Part shown: one piece after another, positions 6,918-15,806 of the stretch
Layout of the letters: the number at the start of each line of letters is the position of its first letter
Position numbering within the stretch: the stretch's first letter is position 1
Source: Bacteroidota bacterium
GTDB lineage: Bacteria > Bacteroidota > Bacteroidia > Bacteroidales > Porphyromonadaceae
DNA length: 20,201 nucleotides
NCBI GenBank assembly: GCA_023396255.1
Contig: JAEWWU010000002.1
Coordinates: 1 to 20,201 of the forward strand
Direction of reading: 5' to 3'
Notes under the pieces: generated by a model
Databases searched by the model: none
What the model saw: the letters and a program-made list of their open reading frames with translations, nothing else
What the model was told of the DNA's origin: nothing
Made by a program: the position numbers and the translations under genes

Positions 6918-8792
6918 ATGGCAACAAAAAGAGAAAAACTCTTCAGCGAATTTCCTCCCGTAAGCAAGGAAGAATGGGTTGAAAAAGTTACAGCAGATCT
7001 TAAGGGGGCACCATTTGACAAAAAAATGATTTGGCGTACATCCGAAGGTTTTTCGGTGCAACCGATGTACTTCAGGGGAGATATAGAAAATTTCGCTTCC
7101 GTTCACAACCTGCCCAACGAATATCCATACGTGCGTTCTACCAAGCTCAATAATGAATGGTTTGTACGTCAAAACATTACGGTAGAGGAGGTTTCTAAGG
7201 CAAATGAAAAGGCTTTGGATTTGCTTGGAAAAGGAATTACTTCTTTGGGCTTCAAAATACGCAAGGAAGATGTTTCCGAAAATACAATTGCACTCTTATT
7301 GAGGGGGATAGATCTCACCGCTATAGAAATTAACTTTGTTACGTGCGTCAGCAAAGTAGCGGAGCTAATAGAGGTTTTTTCTGCCTATATTGTCCACAAT
7401 GGAATAGATGCTCAAAAAATAATAGGCTCCTTCGAGTACAACCCATTCAAACCGGAATTGGTCAAAGGTATTGTAGTTTCAAAAGAACACAAAAGAGGAA
7501 ATATAGAAAAAGTCTGGGAGGCCGGTAAACAATTACCCGGTATGCGTCTTTTTTCGGTGGATGCTCTACTCCTTAATAATGCCGGAGCCTATATCACGCA
7601 GGAGTTGGGGTATGCCCTATCGTGGGGAGCAGAGTTGCTCGACATATTGATTTCTCTGGGGCACGATGTTTCGGAAGTAACTCGCCGTATCAAATTCAAT
7701 TTTGGTATTAGTGCCAATTATTTTATGGAAATAGCCAAATTCCGAGCTGCTCGGTGGCTTTGGGCTGAGATTGTTGGAGCCTATGGAGATCAGTACAAAA
7801 ATGAGGCTGCTAAGATTTATCAAAATGCAACCACCTCAGAATGGAATATGACTACATACGACGCCTATGTAAACTTGCTTAGGACCCAGACTGAAACGAT
7901 GTCTGCAGCGATTGCAGGGGTCGATTCCATTACGGTGTTGCCGTTTAATACCCCTTATGAGAATCCCACAGACTTTAGCGAACGCTTGGCTCGTAACCAA
8001 CAGTTGCTTTTGAGTGAGGAGTCCCATTTCGATAAAGTTATTGACCCGGCAGGAGGCTCCTACTACATAGAAACACTTACCTATCTAATTGCTCAAGAGT
8101 CTTGGAAACTATTCCTAGCGGTGGAACAAGAGGGCGGATTTGGCACACTGGTAGAAAATGGGGAGGTTCAGAAGGCAGTTAATGACTCAAATAAAAAACG
8201 CCACGAGGATGTGGCTAAACGGAAAGAAACCCTATTGGGAACTAACGAATTTCCCAATTTTAATGAAGCAGTAAAAGACAACATTGCAAAAGAAGTGGGG
8301 GGGCACTCTTGTGGGTGCCACGGGGAAAAAACTCAAAGCATAGAAAAACTAAACTTCGATCGTGCAGCTTCTGAGTTTGAAGCATTGCGGTTGGCAACCG
8401 AACAGTCACGACAGCCGGTTGTGTTTATGCTTACTATTGGGAACTTAGCTATGCGTTTGGCTCGGTCTCAGTTTGCTGGAAACTTCTTCGGATGTGCCGG
8501 TTATAAGTTAATTGATAATCTTGGGTTTGACTCCGTACAAGAAGGTATTGATGCCGCAATAAATGCTAAGGCGGATATTGTTGTGTTGTGTTCGAGTGAT
8601 GATGAGTATGAAGTCTTCGCTCCTGAGGCATTTAAAATCCTAAATAATAGAGCTGTATTTGTTGTAGCCGGAAACCCCGCTTGCACAGAACAACTCAGAG
8701 AAATAGGAATAGAGCACTTCATTCACGTTAAATCTAACGTATTGGAAACTCTTCGCCAATTCAATCATCAATTTGAATTGGGTGAACAGTAA
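6918..8792 (+). CDS. mutA: Methylmalonyl-CoA mutase small subunit
   Basis: This 624-residue chain is the non-catalytic partner of the heterodimeric mutase, which interconverts succinyl-CoA and (R)-methylmalonyl-CoA in propionate metabolism. The N-terminal two thirds form the barrel-like domain (FGISANYFMEIAKFRAARWLWAEI, with DPAGGSYYIE further on), parallel to MutB. The C-terminal part resembles a cobalamin domain but lacks the DxHxxG motif: the equivalent segment reads MLTIGNLAMRLARSQF, so this subunit should not bind B12. Between the domains lies GGHSCGCHG (residues 461-469), a Cys/His cluster that could bind metal. A run of seven G (8297-8303) codes for part of it. mutB follows after 41 bases, so the two are surely one operon. 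Length and order agree with the family. Confidence 0.95.
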   Translation: MATKREKLFSEFPPVSKEEWVEKVTADLKGAPFDKKMIWRTSEGFSVQPMYFRGDIENFASVHNLPNEYPYVRSTKLNNEWFVRQNITVEEVSKANEKALDLLGKGITSLGFKIRKEDVSENTIALLLRGIDLTAIEINFVTCVSKVAELIEVFSAYIVHNGIDAQKIIGSFEYNPFKPELVKGIVVSKEHKRGNIEKVWEAGKQLPGMRLFSVDALLLNNAGAYITQELGYALSWGAELLDILISLGHDVSEVTRRIKFNFGISANYFMEIAKFRAARWLWAEIVGAYGDQYKNEAAKIYQNATTSEWNMTTYDAYVNLLRTQTETMSAAIAGVDSITVLPFNTPYENPTDFSERLARNQQLLLSEESHFDKVIDPAGGSYYIETLTYLIAQESWKLFLAVEQEGGFGTLVENGEVQKAVNDSNKKRHEDVAKRKETLLGTNEFPNFNEAVKDNIAKEVGGHSCGCHGEKTQSIEKLNFDRAASEFEALRLATEQSRQPVVFMLTIGNLAMRLARSQFAGNFFGCAGYKLIDNLGFDSVQEGIDAAINAKADIVVLCSSDDEYEVFAPEAFKILNNRAVFVVAGNPACTEQLREIGIEHFIHVKSNVLETLRQFNHQFELGEQ

Positions 8793-8833
8793 TAATACGT
8801 AGAATTAATCGTAACCGAAAAAGAAACAATACA

Positions 8834-10981
8834 ATGAAACCTAATTATAGCAACATAGATATAACCAAAATAGGCTTTGGGAAGTCTGATGCCTCTTTGT
8901 GGAATAAAGAGAATAATATTGTCGGAGAATGGATTACTCCGGAACAGATAAAAGTAAAACAGGTCTACACGGCTCAAGATCTCGAGGGGATGGAGCATCT
9001 CGACTACGTGTCGGGGCTTCCTCCATTCTTAAGAGGTCCTTACAGTGCTATGTATCCTTTGAGACCTTGGACAATTAGGCAATATGCCGGATTTTCTACA
9101 GCAGAGGAATCGAACGCCTTTTACCGTCGTAATTTGGCTTCCGGCCAAAAGGGACTTTCTGTAGCTTTTGACCTTCCTACTCACCGTGGATATGATGCCG
9201 ATCATCAACGAGTCGTTGGCGATGTGGGAAAGGCAGGTGTTTCGATATGTTCTTTAGAGGATATGAAGGTTCTTTTTGATGGTATCCCATTGAACAAGAT
9301 GTCTGTCTCTATGACAATGAATGGGGCAGTGCTCCCTGTCTTGGCTTTTTATATTAATGCCGGGTTGGAGCAGGGGGCCAAATTGGAAGAAATGGCAGGA
9401 ACCATCCAAAATGATATTCTGAAAGAATTTATGGTGCGTAACACTTACATTTATCCACCAGAATTTTCGATGCGGATCATAGCAGATATTTTTGAGTATA
9501 CTTCTCAAAAAATGCCTAAATTCAACTCCATTTCTATTTCTGGGTATCATATGCAAGAAGCCGGAGCTACAGCCGATATAGAAATTGCTTTTACATTAGC
9601 TGATGGTATCGAGTATCTCCGAGCAGGAATCAACGCTGGGATTGATGTAGATGCTTTTGCTCCTCGTCTGTCATTCTTTTGGGCTATTGGAGTAAACCAC
9701 TTTATGGAGATTGCCAAGATGAGAGCTGCTCGTATGTTGTGGGCCAAGATTGTAAAAAGTTTTGGTGCTAAAAATCCAAAATCTTTGCCTTTGCGTACAC
9801 ATAGCCAAACTTCTGGATGGTCTTTAACGGAGCAAGATCCATTTAACAATGTTGGGCGCACTTGCATTGAGGCTATGGCTGCAGCATTGGGACATACTCA
9901 ATCCCTGCATACCAATGCTTTGGATGAAGCAATTGCCTTACCAACAGATTTTTCTGCTCGTATTGCTCGTAATACCCAGATTTACATTCAGAAGGAAACG
10001 GAAGTTTGCCGTCAAGTTGATCCTTGGGGTGGTTCATTTTACGTGGAGACCTTAACTCAAGAAATAGCTCAAAGAGCTTGGGAGCATATCCAAGAAGTAG
10101 AGAAGCTTGGGGGGATGGCCAAGGCAATTGAGACAGGTGTGCCTAAAATGCGTATAGAGGAAGCTGCGGCACGAACACAGGCTCGTATAGACTCTCACCA
10201 GCAAGTTATTGTAGGGGTTAATAAATATCGCTTGGATCACGAGGACCCCATTGAGATTTTGGAGATAGACAATACGACCGTACGCAAACAGCAAGTAGAA
10301 CGTATAGCCGATCTCAGAAAGAACAGGGATGAAAGTGCAGTACAAAAAGCTCTTGCCGATATTACAGAATGTGTCCGGACCAAGAAAGGGAACTTGTTAG
10401 AACTATCGGTTAAAGCCGCCGGTCTAAGGGCTACTCTTGGAGAGATATCAGATGCGTGTGAAAATGTTGTTGGGCGTTACAGCGCAATTATAAGAACTAT
10501 ATCGGGAGTGTATTCAAAAGAAACAGGAGCAGACAAACAGTTTGCTTACGCCAAGCAATTGGCTCAAGAGTTTGCTGAGAAAAATGGACGGCAACCTCGT
10601 ATAATGATTGCGAAAATGGGGCAGGATGGACATGATCGCGGAGCCAAGGTGGTAGCTACTGGTTATGCCGATTGTGGTTTCGATGTTGATATGGGACCTC
10701 TTTTTCAAACTCCGGAAGAGTCTGCTAGACAGGCTGTTGAGAATGATGTGAATATTATGGGGGTAAGTTCTTTGGCTGCAGGACATAAGACCTTAATTCC
10801 TCAGGTTATAGCAGAGTTAGAAAAACTGGGACGTCCTGATATAATTGTTACTGCAGGCGGAGTTATTCCGGCTCAAGATTACGATTTCTTGTATCAAGCA
10901 GGGGTTGCAGCAATATTTGGTCCCGGAACACCAGTTGCTTATTCTGCTGCTAAATGTCTCGAACTTTTGTTAGGTAAATAA
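8834..10981 (+). CDS. mutB: Methylmalonyl-CoA mutase large (catalytic) subunit
   Basis: This is the 715-residue catalytic chain, a B12 enzyme that rearranges the carbon skeleton between succinyl-CoA and methylmalonyl-CoA. The substrate-barrel hallmarks are clear: RPWTIRQYAGFSTAEESNAFYR, ATADIEIAFTLADGIEYLRAG, and HFMEIAKMRAARMLWA. The cobalamin domain near the end holds D598-G-H600-D-R-G603, in which the His replaces the dimethylbenzimidazole ligand of cobalt, followed by GVSSLAAGH and the GG in VTAGGVIPAQDY that line the nucleotide tail pocket. The length matches the family (about 715-730). The start ATG at 8834 is preceded by an A-rich leader. No epimerase gene or G-protein chaperone (MeaB) is in the window, so they must be elsewhere. 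Two hairpins follow the stop. Confidence 0.97.
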   Translation: MKPNYSNIDITKIGFGKSDASLWNKENNIVGEWITPEQIKVKQVYTAQDLEGMEHLDYVSGLPPFLRGPYSAMYPLRPWTIRQYAGFSTAEESNAFYRRNLASGQKGLSVAFDLPTHRGYDADHQRVVGDVGKAGVSICSLEDMKVLFDGIPLNKMSVSMTMNGAVLPVLAFYINAGLEQGAKLEEMAGTIQNDILKEFMVRNTYIYPPEFSMRIIADIFEYTSQKMPKFNSISISGYHMQEAGATADIEIAFTLADGIEYLRAGINAGIDVDAFAPRLSFFWAIGVNHFMEIAKMRAARMLWAKIVKSFGAKNPKSLPLRTHSQTSGWSLTEQDPFNNVGRTCIEAMAAALGHTQSLHTNALDEAIALPTDFSARIARNTQIYIQKETEVCRQVDPWGGSFYVETLTQEIAQRAWEHIQEVEKLGGMAKAIETGVPKMRIEEAAARTQARIDSHQQVIVGVNKYRLDHEDPIEILEIDNTTVRKQQVERIADLRKNRDESAVQKALADITECVRTKKGNLLELSVKAAGLRATLGEISDACENVVGRYSAIIRTISGVYSKETGADKQFAYAKQLAQEFAEKNGRQPRIMIAKMGQDGHDRGAKVVATGYADCGFDVDMGPLFQTPEESARQAVENDVNIMGVSSLAAGHKTLIPQVIAELEKLGRPDIIVTAGGVIPAQDYDFLYQAGVAAIFGPGTPVAYSAAKCLELLLGK

Positions 10982-10995
10982 AATTAATTGTGTGT

Positions 10996-11083
10996 ATGTT
11001 TTCTTGTTAGGTCTGTAGAGAAGTGCTACAAAGAAAACATATAAGAAGGGGGATATGCTCTTGAGGTGTATCTCCTTTTTTAG
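10996..11083 (+). terminator. Tandem hairpins ending the mutAB transcript
   Basis: The first hairpin has perfect 10-base arms, ATGTTTTCTT (10996-11005) and AAGAAAACAT (11031-11040), around a long loop. The second pairs AAGAAGGGGGATA (11043-11055) with TATCTCC plus a T run (11069-11081), using several G-U pairs, and ends in six T. The second is the intrinsic terminator; the first may stabilise the 3' end of the mRNA. Confidence 0.75.
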
Positions 11084-11266
11084 TTAGGTAGAATCAAATG
11101 AGTGTTTGAGGAAGCGGTAGTATTTCAACCTATTCTATTCTTTAGGAAAGACAAAAAGTTGTAGATGGTTATTCTACCACGATGCACTCAAAAATGCCTT
11201 TGTGTATAGGGATTTCTATAAGGTTAATCTTACTGTATTGAGGTGGTGACCTAATAGTTTTTGTGT

Positions 11267-11274
11267 TACTTTTG
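11267..11274 (+). promoter_or_regulatory. Likely -7 element for pyrK-pyrD
   Basis: TACTTTTG matches TAnnTTTG and is followed by a start codon 28 bases on. A good -33 TTG is not found at standard spacing. Its position inside a longer possible reading frame (TTG at 11261) argues that translation begins at the ATG at 11303. Confidence 0.55.
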
Positions 11275-11302
11275 CACTGTTCTAATCAATAGTCAAACTA
11301 AA

Positions 11303-12097
11303 ATGATTACATCTCATAATCATCGATTTGAGGCCCTTTGCGAGGTGCTGTCCAATGAGCTGTTAAATGAGTCTTACTATACACTTACTTTGCAATTACC
11401 GGATTGTGCTGATGGGGCTGAGTTTTTACCAGGTTCCTTTGTTCAGCTAAAGGCTAATGCACCTAATGTTTTTTTGCGTCGTCCTATTTCTGTTTGTGAG
11501 TGGAACAGGGATCAAAGAACATTAACCTTGTTGATTCAGTGTGTGGGGCGTGGTACAAACTACTTCAAGTCTTTGTCGATGGGAAGTTTCATTGATGTGG
11601 TTGCTCCATTGGGAAACTCGTTTGATTTTTCCCCGGAATACGCTGGCACTTATCCCTTATTGATTGGGGGAGGTGTTGGGTTGGCTCCTATGCTGATGTT
11701 AGCACGAGCTTTCAATGACAGAGGGACTATTCCGCATATACTTATTGGAGCCCGTACGGCGGACTTGTTAGTGTTGCGGTCGCAGTTTAGGAAGTGTGGA
11801 ATACTTCACTTAACTACAGACGATGGTTCAGTGGGAGTTAAGGGAAATGTTTTGGCACATCCGTGCTTACTGGAAAGTAGCTATACTTCTGTTTATGTTT
11901 GTGGCCCTCGTGTGATGATGAGGGCTGTAGCTCAATGGAGTATGAAGAGAGGAATACCTACTCAAATTTCGTTGGAGAATACAATGGCTTGTGGTATTGG
12001 TGCTTGTCTGTGTTGCGTTGAAGATACTAAAGACAAAGGAAATGTATGTGTATGTACCGAGGGTCCGGTATTTAATGCAGAAAGAATAAAATGGTGA
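11303..12097 (+). CDS. pyrK: Dihydroorotate dehydrogenase electron-transfer subunit
   Basis: The product is 264 residues from the ATG at 11303; an upstream TTG would overlap the promoter element and is unlikely. PyrK carries FAD and a 2Fe-2S cluster and passes electrons from the type 1B dihydroorotate dehydrogenase to NAD. RRPISV (residues 59-64) is the FAD-binding motif of the ferredoxin-reductase fold, LIGGGVGLAPM (120-130) is the nucleotide-binding loop, and CGPRVMM (200-206) is typical of the NAD side. The cluster ligands are C230, C235, C238 and C251, in CGIGACLCC and then CTEGPVF. The last codons overlap the pyrD start by 7 bases, implying coupled translation and matched amounts of the two subunits. 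Confidence 0.96.
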   Translation: MITSHNHRFEALCEVLSNELLNESYYTLTLQLPDCADGAEFLPGSFVQLKANAPNVFLRRPISVCEWNRDQRTLTLLIQCVGRGTNYFKSLSMGSFIDVVAPLGNSFDFSPEYAGTYPLLIGGGVGLAPMLMLARAFNDRGTIPHILIGARTADLLVLRSQFRKCGILHLTTDDGSVGVKGNVLAHPCLLESSYTSVYVCGPRVMMRAVAQWSMKRGIPTQISLENTMACGIGACLCCVEDTKDKGNVCVCTEGPVFNAERIKW

Positions 12098-13005
12098 ATA
12101 CAAAGGTCGAAATAGGGCGCGGATTAATTCTCAAAAATCCTATTATGACGGCTTCCGGAACTTTTGGTTATGGAACGGAATATATGCCGTTTGTCAATTT
12201 GAATACATTGGGTGGAATATTGGTCAAGGGAACAACTTTGCATCCGAGGGAGGGAAATGCTTATCCGAGAATGGCTGAAACTCCTTCAGGTATGCTCAAT
12301 GCCGTAGGACTGCAGAATAAAGGGATAGAATATTTTTTGAAACAAATCTATCCAACCATAAAGCACTTTGATACAGAAATAGTTGTCAATGTGAGTGGAT
12401 CCAATGTTGAGGATTATGTCCGTTGTGCCGAGATAATCAATGAAGTCGAAGGGATCAATGCCATGGAGTTGAATATTTCTTGTCCTAACGTAAAGGAGGG
12501 AGGAATGGCTTTTGGAGTGACTTGTTCCGGAGCGGAGTCTGTCGTGAAGGCTGTCCGGTCCGTTTTTGAAAAAACGCTTATTGTAAAACTTTCTCCTAAT
12601 GTGACAGATATAACAGAGATTGCTCGTGCAGTAGAGGCAACAGGAGCCGATTCTGTTTCTCTTATTAACACTCTATTGGGGATGGCTATAAACTCCAAAA
12701 CACGAAAGCCTGTTTTGTCTACTATAACGGGAGGTCTTTCCGGGCCTTGTGTGAAGCCAATTGCCTTGAGAATGGTGTGGCAGGTTGCCCGAGCAGTGAG
12801 CATACCCGTTATTGGTATGGGGGGCATATCGTCTCTATCCGACGTGATAGAGTTTTTATTGGCAGGAGCCTCTGCTGTAGAGATAGGTACATGTAATTTT
12901 ATAGATCCCTCTCTCACAGGGAAATTGGTTTCTGAGTTGGAAGAATATATGGTTCAAGAGGGTATAGAGGATATTCACGAGTTAATTGGTGGCCTAATCC
13001 TTTAG
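12091..13005 (+). CDS. pyrD: Dihydroorotate dehydrogenase, type 1B catalytic subunit
   Basis: The 304-residue FMN enzyme oxidises dihydroorotate to orotate in pyrimidine synthesis. Seen in order: NPIMTASGTFGYG near residues 16-28, TPSGMLNAVGLQNKG (64-78), NISCPNVKEGG starting at 128 with the catalytic C131, KLSPNVTDI, then NTLLGMAIN and TGGLSGPCVKPIALR, and GMGGISS for phosphate binding near the end. The catalytic base is Cys, as in class 1, not the Ser of membrane class 2, and the presence of pyrK next to it fixes type 1B (NAD-dependent). Length matches the family. A GU-containing hairpin follows the stop, and purA then has its own promoter element, so pyrK-pyrD appears to be its own operon. 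Confidence 0.97.
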   Translation: MVNTKVEIGRGLILKNPIMTASGTFGYGTEYMPFVNLNTLGGILVKGTTLHPREGNAYPRMAETPSGMLNAVGLQNKGIEYFLKQIYPTIKHFDTEIVVNVSGSNVEDYVRCAEIINEVEGINAMELNISCPNVKEGGMAFGVTCSGAESVVKAVRSVFEKTLIVKLSPNVTDITEIARAVEATGADSVSLINTLLGMAINSKTRKPVLSTITGGLSGPCVKPIALRMVWQVARAVSIPVIGMGGISSLSDVIEFLLAGASAVEIGTCNFIDPSLTGKLVSELEEYMVQEGIEDIHELIGGLIL

Positions 13006-13013
13006 AAAAACCG

Positions 13014-13040
13014 AGCTTTCTTTGAAAAATAAGGAAAGCT
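13014..13040 (+). terminator. Weak terminator after pyrD
   Basis: AGCTTTCTTT (13014-13023) and AAGGAAAGCT (13031-13040) form a 10-pair stem with one G-U pair and a 7-base loop. The T tract after it is broken (TTCTATAAGTTTTATT), so termination may be partial. Confidence 0.5.
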
Positions 13041-13055
13041 TTCTATAAGTTTTAT

Positions 13056-13063
13056 TATCTTTG
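13056..13063 (+). promoter_or_regulatory. Likely -7 element for purA-folC
   Basis: TATCTTTG matches TAnnTTTG exactly, about 115 bases before the purA start. The -33 region has no clear TTG. It would drive purA and, through the 14-base gap, folC. Confidence 0.5.
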
Positions 13064-13178
13064 TCTGCGCTGCGAATGTGTAGGAAATGTAGTGCTGAAG
13101 TAAAGCCTGTGTCCCTTTGTTTGTTTCGTGGGAGAGATGGCAAATTCGCAGTGGAGTTATTTAATTAGATTTTCGGTT

Positions 13179-14453
13179 ATGGAAAAAGTGGACGTTCTCC
13201 TCGGACTTCAGTGGGGTGATGAGGGAAAGGGAAAGATTGTTGATGTACTCACTCCAAAATATGATTTGGTCGCTCGCTTTCAAGGAGGTCCTAATGCTGG
13301 TCATACATTAGAGTTTGCAGGAGAGAAATATGTCTTATGTTCTGTTCCTTCTGGAGTATTTCAGTGTGCAGGTCTCAATCTGATAGGCAATGGAGTTGTC
13401 TTGGATCCGGTTCTCTTCAAAGAAGAAGTGGAGGCTTTGATGAAGTCCGGATATGATATTCGCAAAAAATTGATCATTTCACGAAAGGCACACCTCATAT
13501 TGCCGACACATCGGCTGCTTGATGCTGCCCAAGAACAAGCCAAGGGGAACAATAAAGTGGGAACAACTGGAAAAGGGATAGGACCTACTTATACAGATAA
13601 GGTATCTCGTATCGGGCTTCGCGTTGGAGACTTAGAACATAATTTCTCGGAAAAATATGCTGTAGCAAAAGAACGGCACCTTCTCCTATTGCGAACTTAT
13701 GATGCACAACCTTCGGAGGCTTTGTTGTGTGAAGCAGAGAGAGCTTTTATGGAGGCCGTTGACTTCCTGCGTTCCTTTACTTTTGTCGATAGTGAGTTCG
13801 AAGTATACGGGCGTTTGACAGCCAACAAGAAAGTGTTGGCGGAGGGAGCACAGGGTTCTATGTTGGATATAGATTTCGGATCTTATCCATTTGTGACATC
13901 GAGCAATACGATCTGTGCTGGTTGCTGTACCGGATTGGGGGTTGCCCCACAATCAATAGGAGAGGTGTATGGGATTTTCAAAGCATATTGCACCCGCGTT
14001 GGTGCGGGGCCATTCCCGACCGAATTATTTGACGAGATCGGAGAGCTTATGGCCGACCGAGGCTACGAATTTGGGTCTGTAACAGGTCGTCGTCGCCGTT
14101 GTGGATGGATTGACTTGGTTGCCTTGCGTTACGTGATTATGCTCAATGGGGTTACTAAGTTGGTTATGATGAAGAGTGATGTTTTAGATACGTTGTCTGA
14201 AATAAAGGTTTGTACTTCGTATCGTATAGATGGAATAGAGACTCGCAACTTCCCATTTAGTTTGTCGGATGGAAAAATAGAACCTGTGTACCAGACATTA
14301 CCGGGATGGCAAACGGATCTTACCAAAATAACTTCTGAGCAACAATTTCCATCTCATTTTGCAGACTATATTGCTTTCTTGGAAAAAGAACTTTCTATTC
14401 CCATTGCCATTGTTTCGGTAGGACCGGATAGGGAGCAAACTATTGTGCGATGA
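13179..14453 (+). CDS. purA: Adenylosuccinate synthetase
   Basis: The product is 424 residues, the standard length, starting at the ATG at 13179 so that the protein opens MEKVDVLLGLQWGDEGKGK. An in-frame ATG at 13128 would add 17 residues unlike the family and is not used here. The enzyme joins IMP and aspartate, using GTP, in the first committed step to AMP. GDEGKGK (13-19) is the phosphate loop with the catalytic D14, NAGHT (39-43) holds H42, GTTGKGIGPTYTDK binds IMP, VTGRRRRCGWID (from 301) is the aspartate and IMP loop, and KSDVLD is the guanine-recognition element. folC starts 14 bases after the stop, so the two genes are very probably co-transcribed. Confidence 0.97.
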   Translation: MEKVDVLLGLQWGDEGKGKIVDVLTPKYDLVARFQGGPNAGHTLEFAGEKYVLCSVPSGVFQCAGLNLIGNGVVLDPVLFKEEVEALMKSGYDIRKKLIISRKAHLILPTHRLLDAAQEQAKGNNKVGTTGKGIGPTYTDKVSRIGLRVGDLEHNFSEKYAVAKERHLLLLRTYDAQPSEALLCEAERAFMEAVDFLRSFTFVDSEFEVYGRLTANKKVLAEGAQGSMLDIDFGSYPFVTSSNTICAGCCTGLGVAPQSIGEVYGIFKAYCTRVGAGPFPTELFDEIGELMADRGYEFGSVTGRRRRCGWIDLVALRYVIMLNGVTKLVMMKSDVLDTLSEIKVCTSYRIDGIETRNFPFSLSDGKIEPVYQTLPGWQTDLTKITSEQQFPSHFADYIAFLEKELSIPIAIVSVGPDREQTIVR

Positions 14454-14467
14454 TTTCCAATTGAGGT

Positions 14468-15757
14468 ATGAATTACCAAGAAACAGTGCAGTTTTTATAT
14501 GCTGCAGTCCCTTGTTTTCAAAACCAAGGAGGTGGTGCCTATAAGCCCGGATTGGAAAGAGTATTGGCTATGTCTGAGGCTATTGGAAATCCACATCTTT
14601 GTGGTATAAAGTATATTCATATTGCCGGCACCAATGGGAAGGGGTCTACATCTTGTTCTTTGGCTGCTGTGCTAGCTGCAAGTGGTTACCGTACGGGGCT
14701 TTTTACATCTCCCCATTTGGTAGATTTTAGGGAAAGGATACGAATTAACGGAATTTGCATTGATGAAGATTTTGTTATCGATTTTGTAGAAGAGGTGATG
14801 CCTTTATTGAAAGCATTCACCCCTTCTTTTTTTGAATTAACCACCTTGATGGCTTTTTCCTATTTTGCTAAAAACCAAGTAGATATTGCTGTGATAGAGA
14901 CAGGTATGGGTGGGCGGTTGGATAGTACCAATGTAATTTCTCCTCTTTTGAGCATAATAACCAATGTCAGTTTGGATCACACCCAGTTTTTGGGAGATAC
15001 TTTGGTTAAAATAGCTACTGAAAAAGCTGGAATAATGAAGTCTCATACCCTTACTGTAATAGGAGAAGCTCAGGGCGAGATTCGTCAGGTGTTTGAACAA
15101 AAAGCCCAAGAATTACGGGCCCCTATTTATTTTGCAGACGAGGAGTCTGTTCTGAAAAAAGTAGAACCAATGAACACGGGGCTTTCTTTGTATACAGAGG
15201 ATTACGGACAAGTGTTTTTTCAATTGGGAGGAAAAGCGCAGGTTTACAATGCCCGCACAATTCTCTTGGCTCTTCGTCTTTTGAAAGAAAAATTTAGTCT
15301 TAATATCTCTCAATCTGCTGTACAAGACGGATTGGGACGAGTCGTTCAGGCTACCGGTCTTAGAGGTCGTTGGGAGCAAATAGCGTATAGTCCTCGTATT
15401 ATTTGCGATACTGGTCATAATTCTGGAGGGATTGCTCTTGTAGTGGAGCAGTTGCAAAACGAATCCTACAATGTTTTGCATATTGTTTTTGGAATGGTCA
15501 GTGATAAGGATGTTGCTGCTGTGTTGCAGCTTTTGCCGAAGTCTGCCAAATATTATTTTTGTGCTCCGGAAAGTGATCGTGCTCTTCCTGCCCAAGATTT
15601 ACAAGAAAAGGCACAAATATTTGATCTTAAAGGAGAGGTCTTTTCTTCGGTGCAAGAGGCTGTGTTGGCAGCAGAACACTGTGCTCACAAAGATGATCTC
15701 ATCTATATTGGAGGAAGTAATTTTATTGTGGCCCAGGTGCTTGGGCTTAAATTTTGA
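14468..15757 (+). CDS. folC: Folylpolyglutamate / dihydrofolate synthase
   Basis: This 429-residue Mur-ligase-fold enzyme adds glutamate to folates, and in many bacteria also to dihydropteroate, with ATP. HIAGTNGKGSTS (from residue 51) is the ATP-binding P-loop. TSPHLVDFRERI (80-91), ETGMGGRLDSTN (144-155) and LDHTQFLG (169-176) are signature stretches, with a metal-binding His in the last. The C-terminal domain has CDTGHNSGG (from 313), a variant of the usual DGAHN motif. Nothing in the sequence decides whether it is mono- or bifunctional; a bifunctional enzyme is likely in Bacteroidales. It follows purA closely and precedes a transporter by 49 bases. The length is normal for the family. Confidence 0.94.
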   Translation: MNYQETVQFLYAAVPCFQNQGGGAYKPGLERVLAMSEAIGNPHLCGIKYIHIAGTNGKGSTSCSLAAVLAASGYRTGLFTSPHLVDFRERIRINGICIDEDFVIDFVEEVMPLLKAFTPSFFELTTLMAFSYFAKNQVDIAVIETGMGGRLDSTNVISPLLSIITNVSLDHTQFLGDTLVKIATEKAGIMKSHTLTVIGEAQGEIRQVFEQKAQELRAPIYFADEESVLKKVEPMNTGLSLYTEDYGQVFFQLGGKAQVYNARTILLALRLLKEKFSLNISQSAVQDGLGRVVQATGLRGRWEQIAYSPRIICDTGHNSGGIALVVEQLQNESYNVLHIVFGMVSDKDVAAVLQLLPKSAKYYFCAPESDRALPAQDLQEKAQIFDLKGEVFSSVQEAVLAAEHCAHKDDLIYIGGSNFIVAQVLGLKF

Positions 15758-15806
15758 ATTTTTCTCAAATTTTGATTTACTAACTAAACTGAAATAATTC
15801 AATCAA

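Larger units (their letters stand above)
10982..11302. other. Spacer between mutB and pyrK
   Basis: This 321-base spacer begins with two successive hairpins (10996-11083) and ends with the pyrK promoter element. Between them are an 8-base inverted pair, GGTAGAAT (about 11087) and ATTCTACC (11171), set some 80 bases apart, and otherwise nothing recognisable. No pyrimidine-responsive attenuator is evident. Confidence 0.5.

Noticed and set aside
6816..7172. 118-codon minus-strand open frame before and inside mutA
   Set aside because: It overlaps the mutA coding start and leader and has no recognisable features.
11261..11302. TTG start for pyrK adding 14 residues
   Set aside because: It would place the start codon before the likely -7 element TACTTTTG.
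12414..12917. 167-codon minus-strand open frame
   Set aside because: It lies wholly inside pyrD on the opposite strand and has no domain; pyrD is unmistakable.
13128..13178. Upstream start for purA adding 17 residues
   Set aside because: The added residues do not fit the family; MEKVDVLLGLQWGDEGKGK is the standard N-terminus.
15113..15595. 160-codon minus-strand open frame
   Set aside because: It is antisense to folC and its basic, low-complexity sequence matches nothing.
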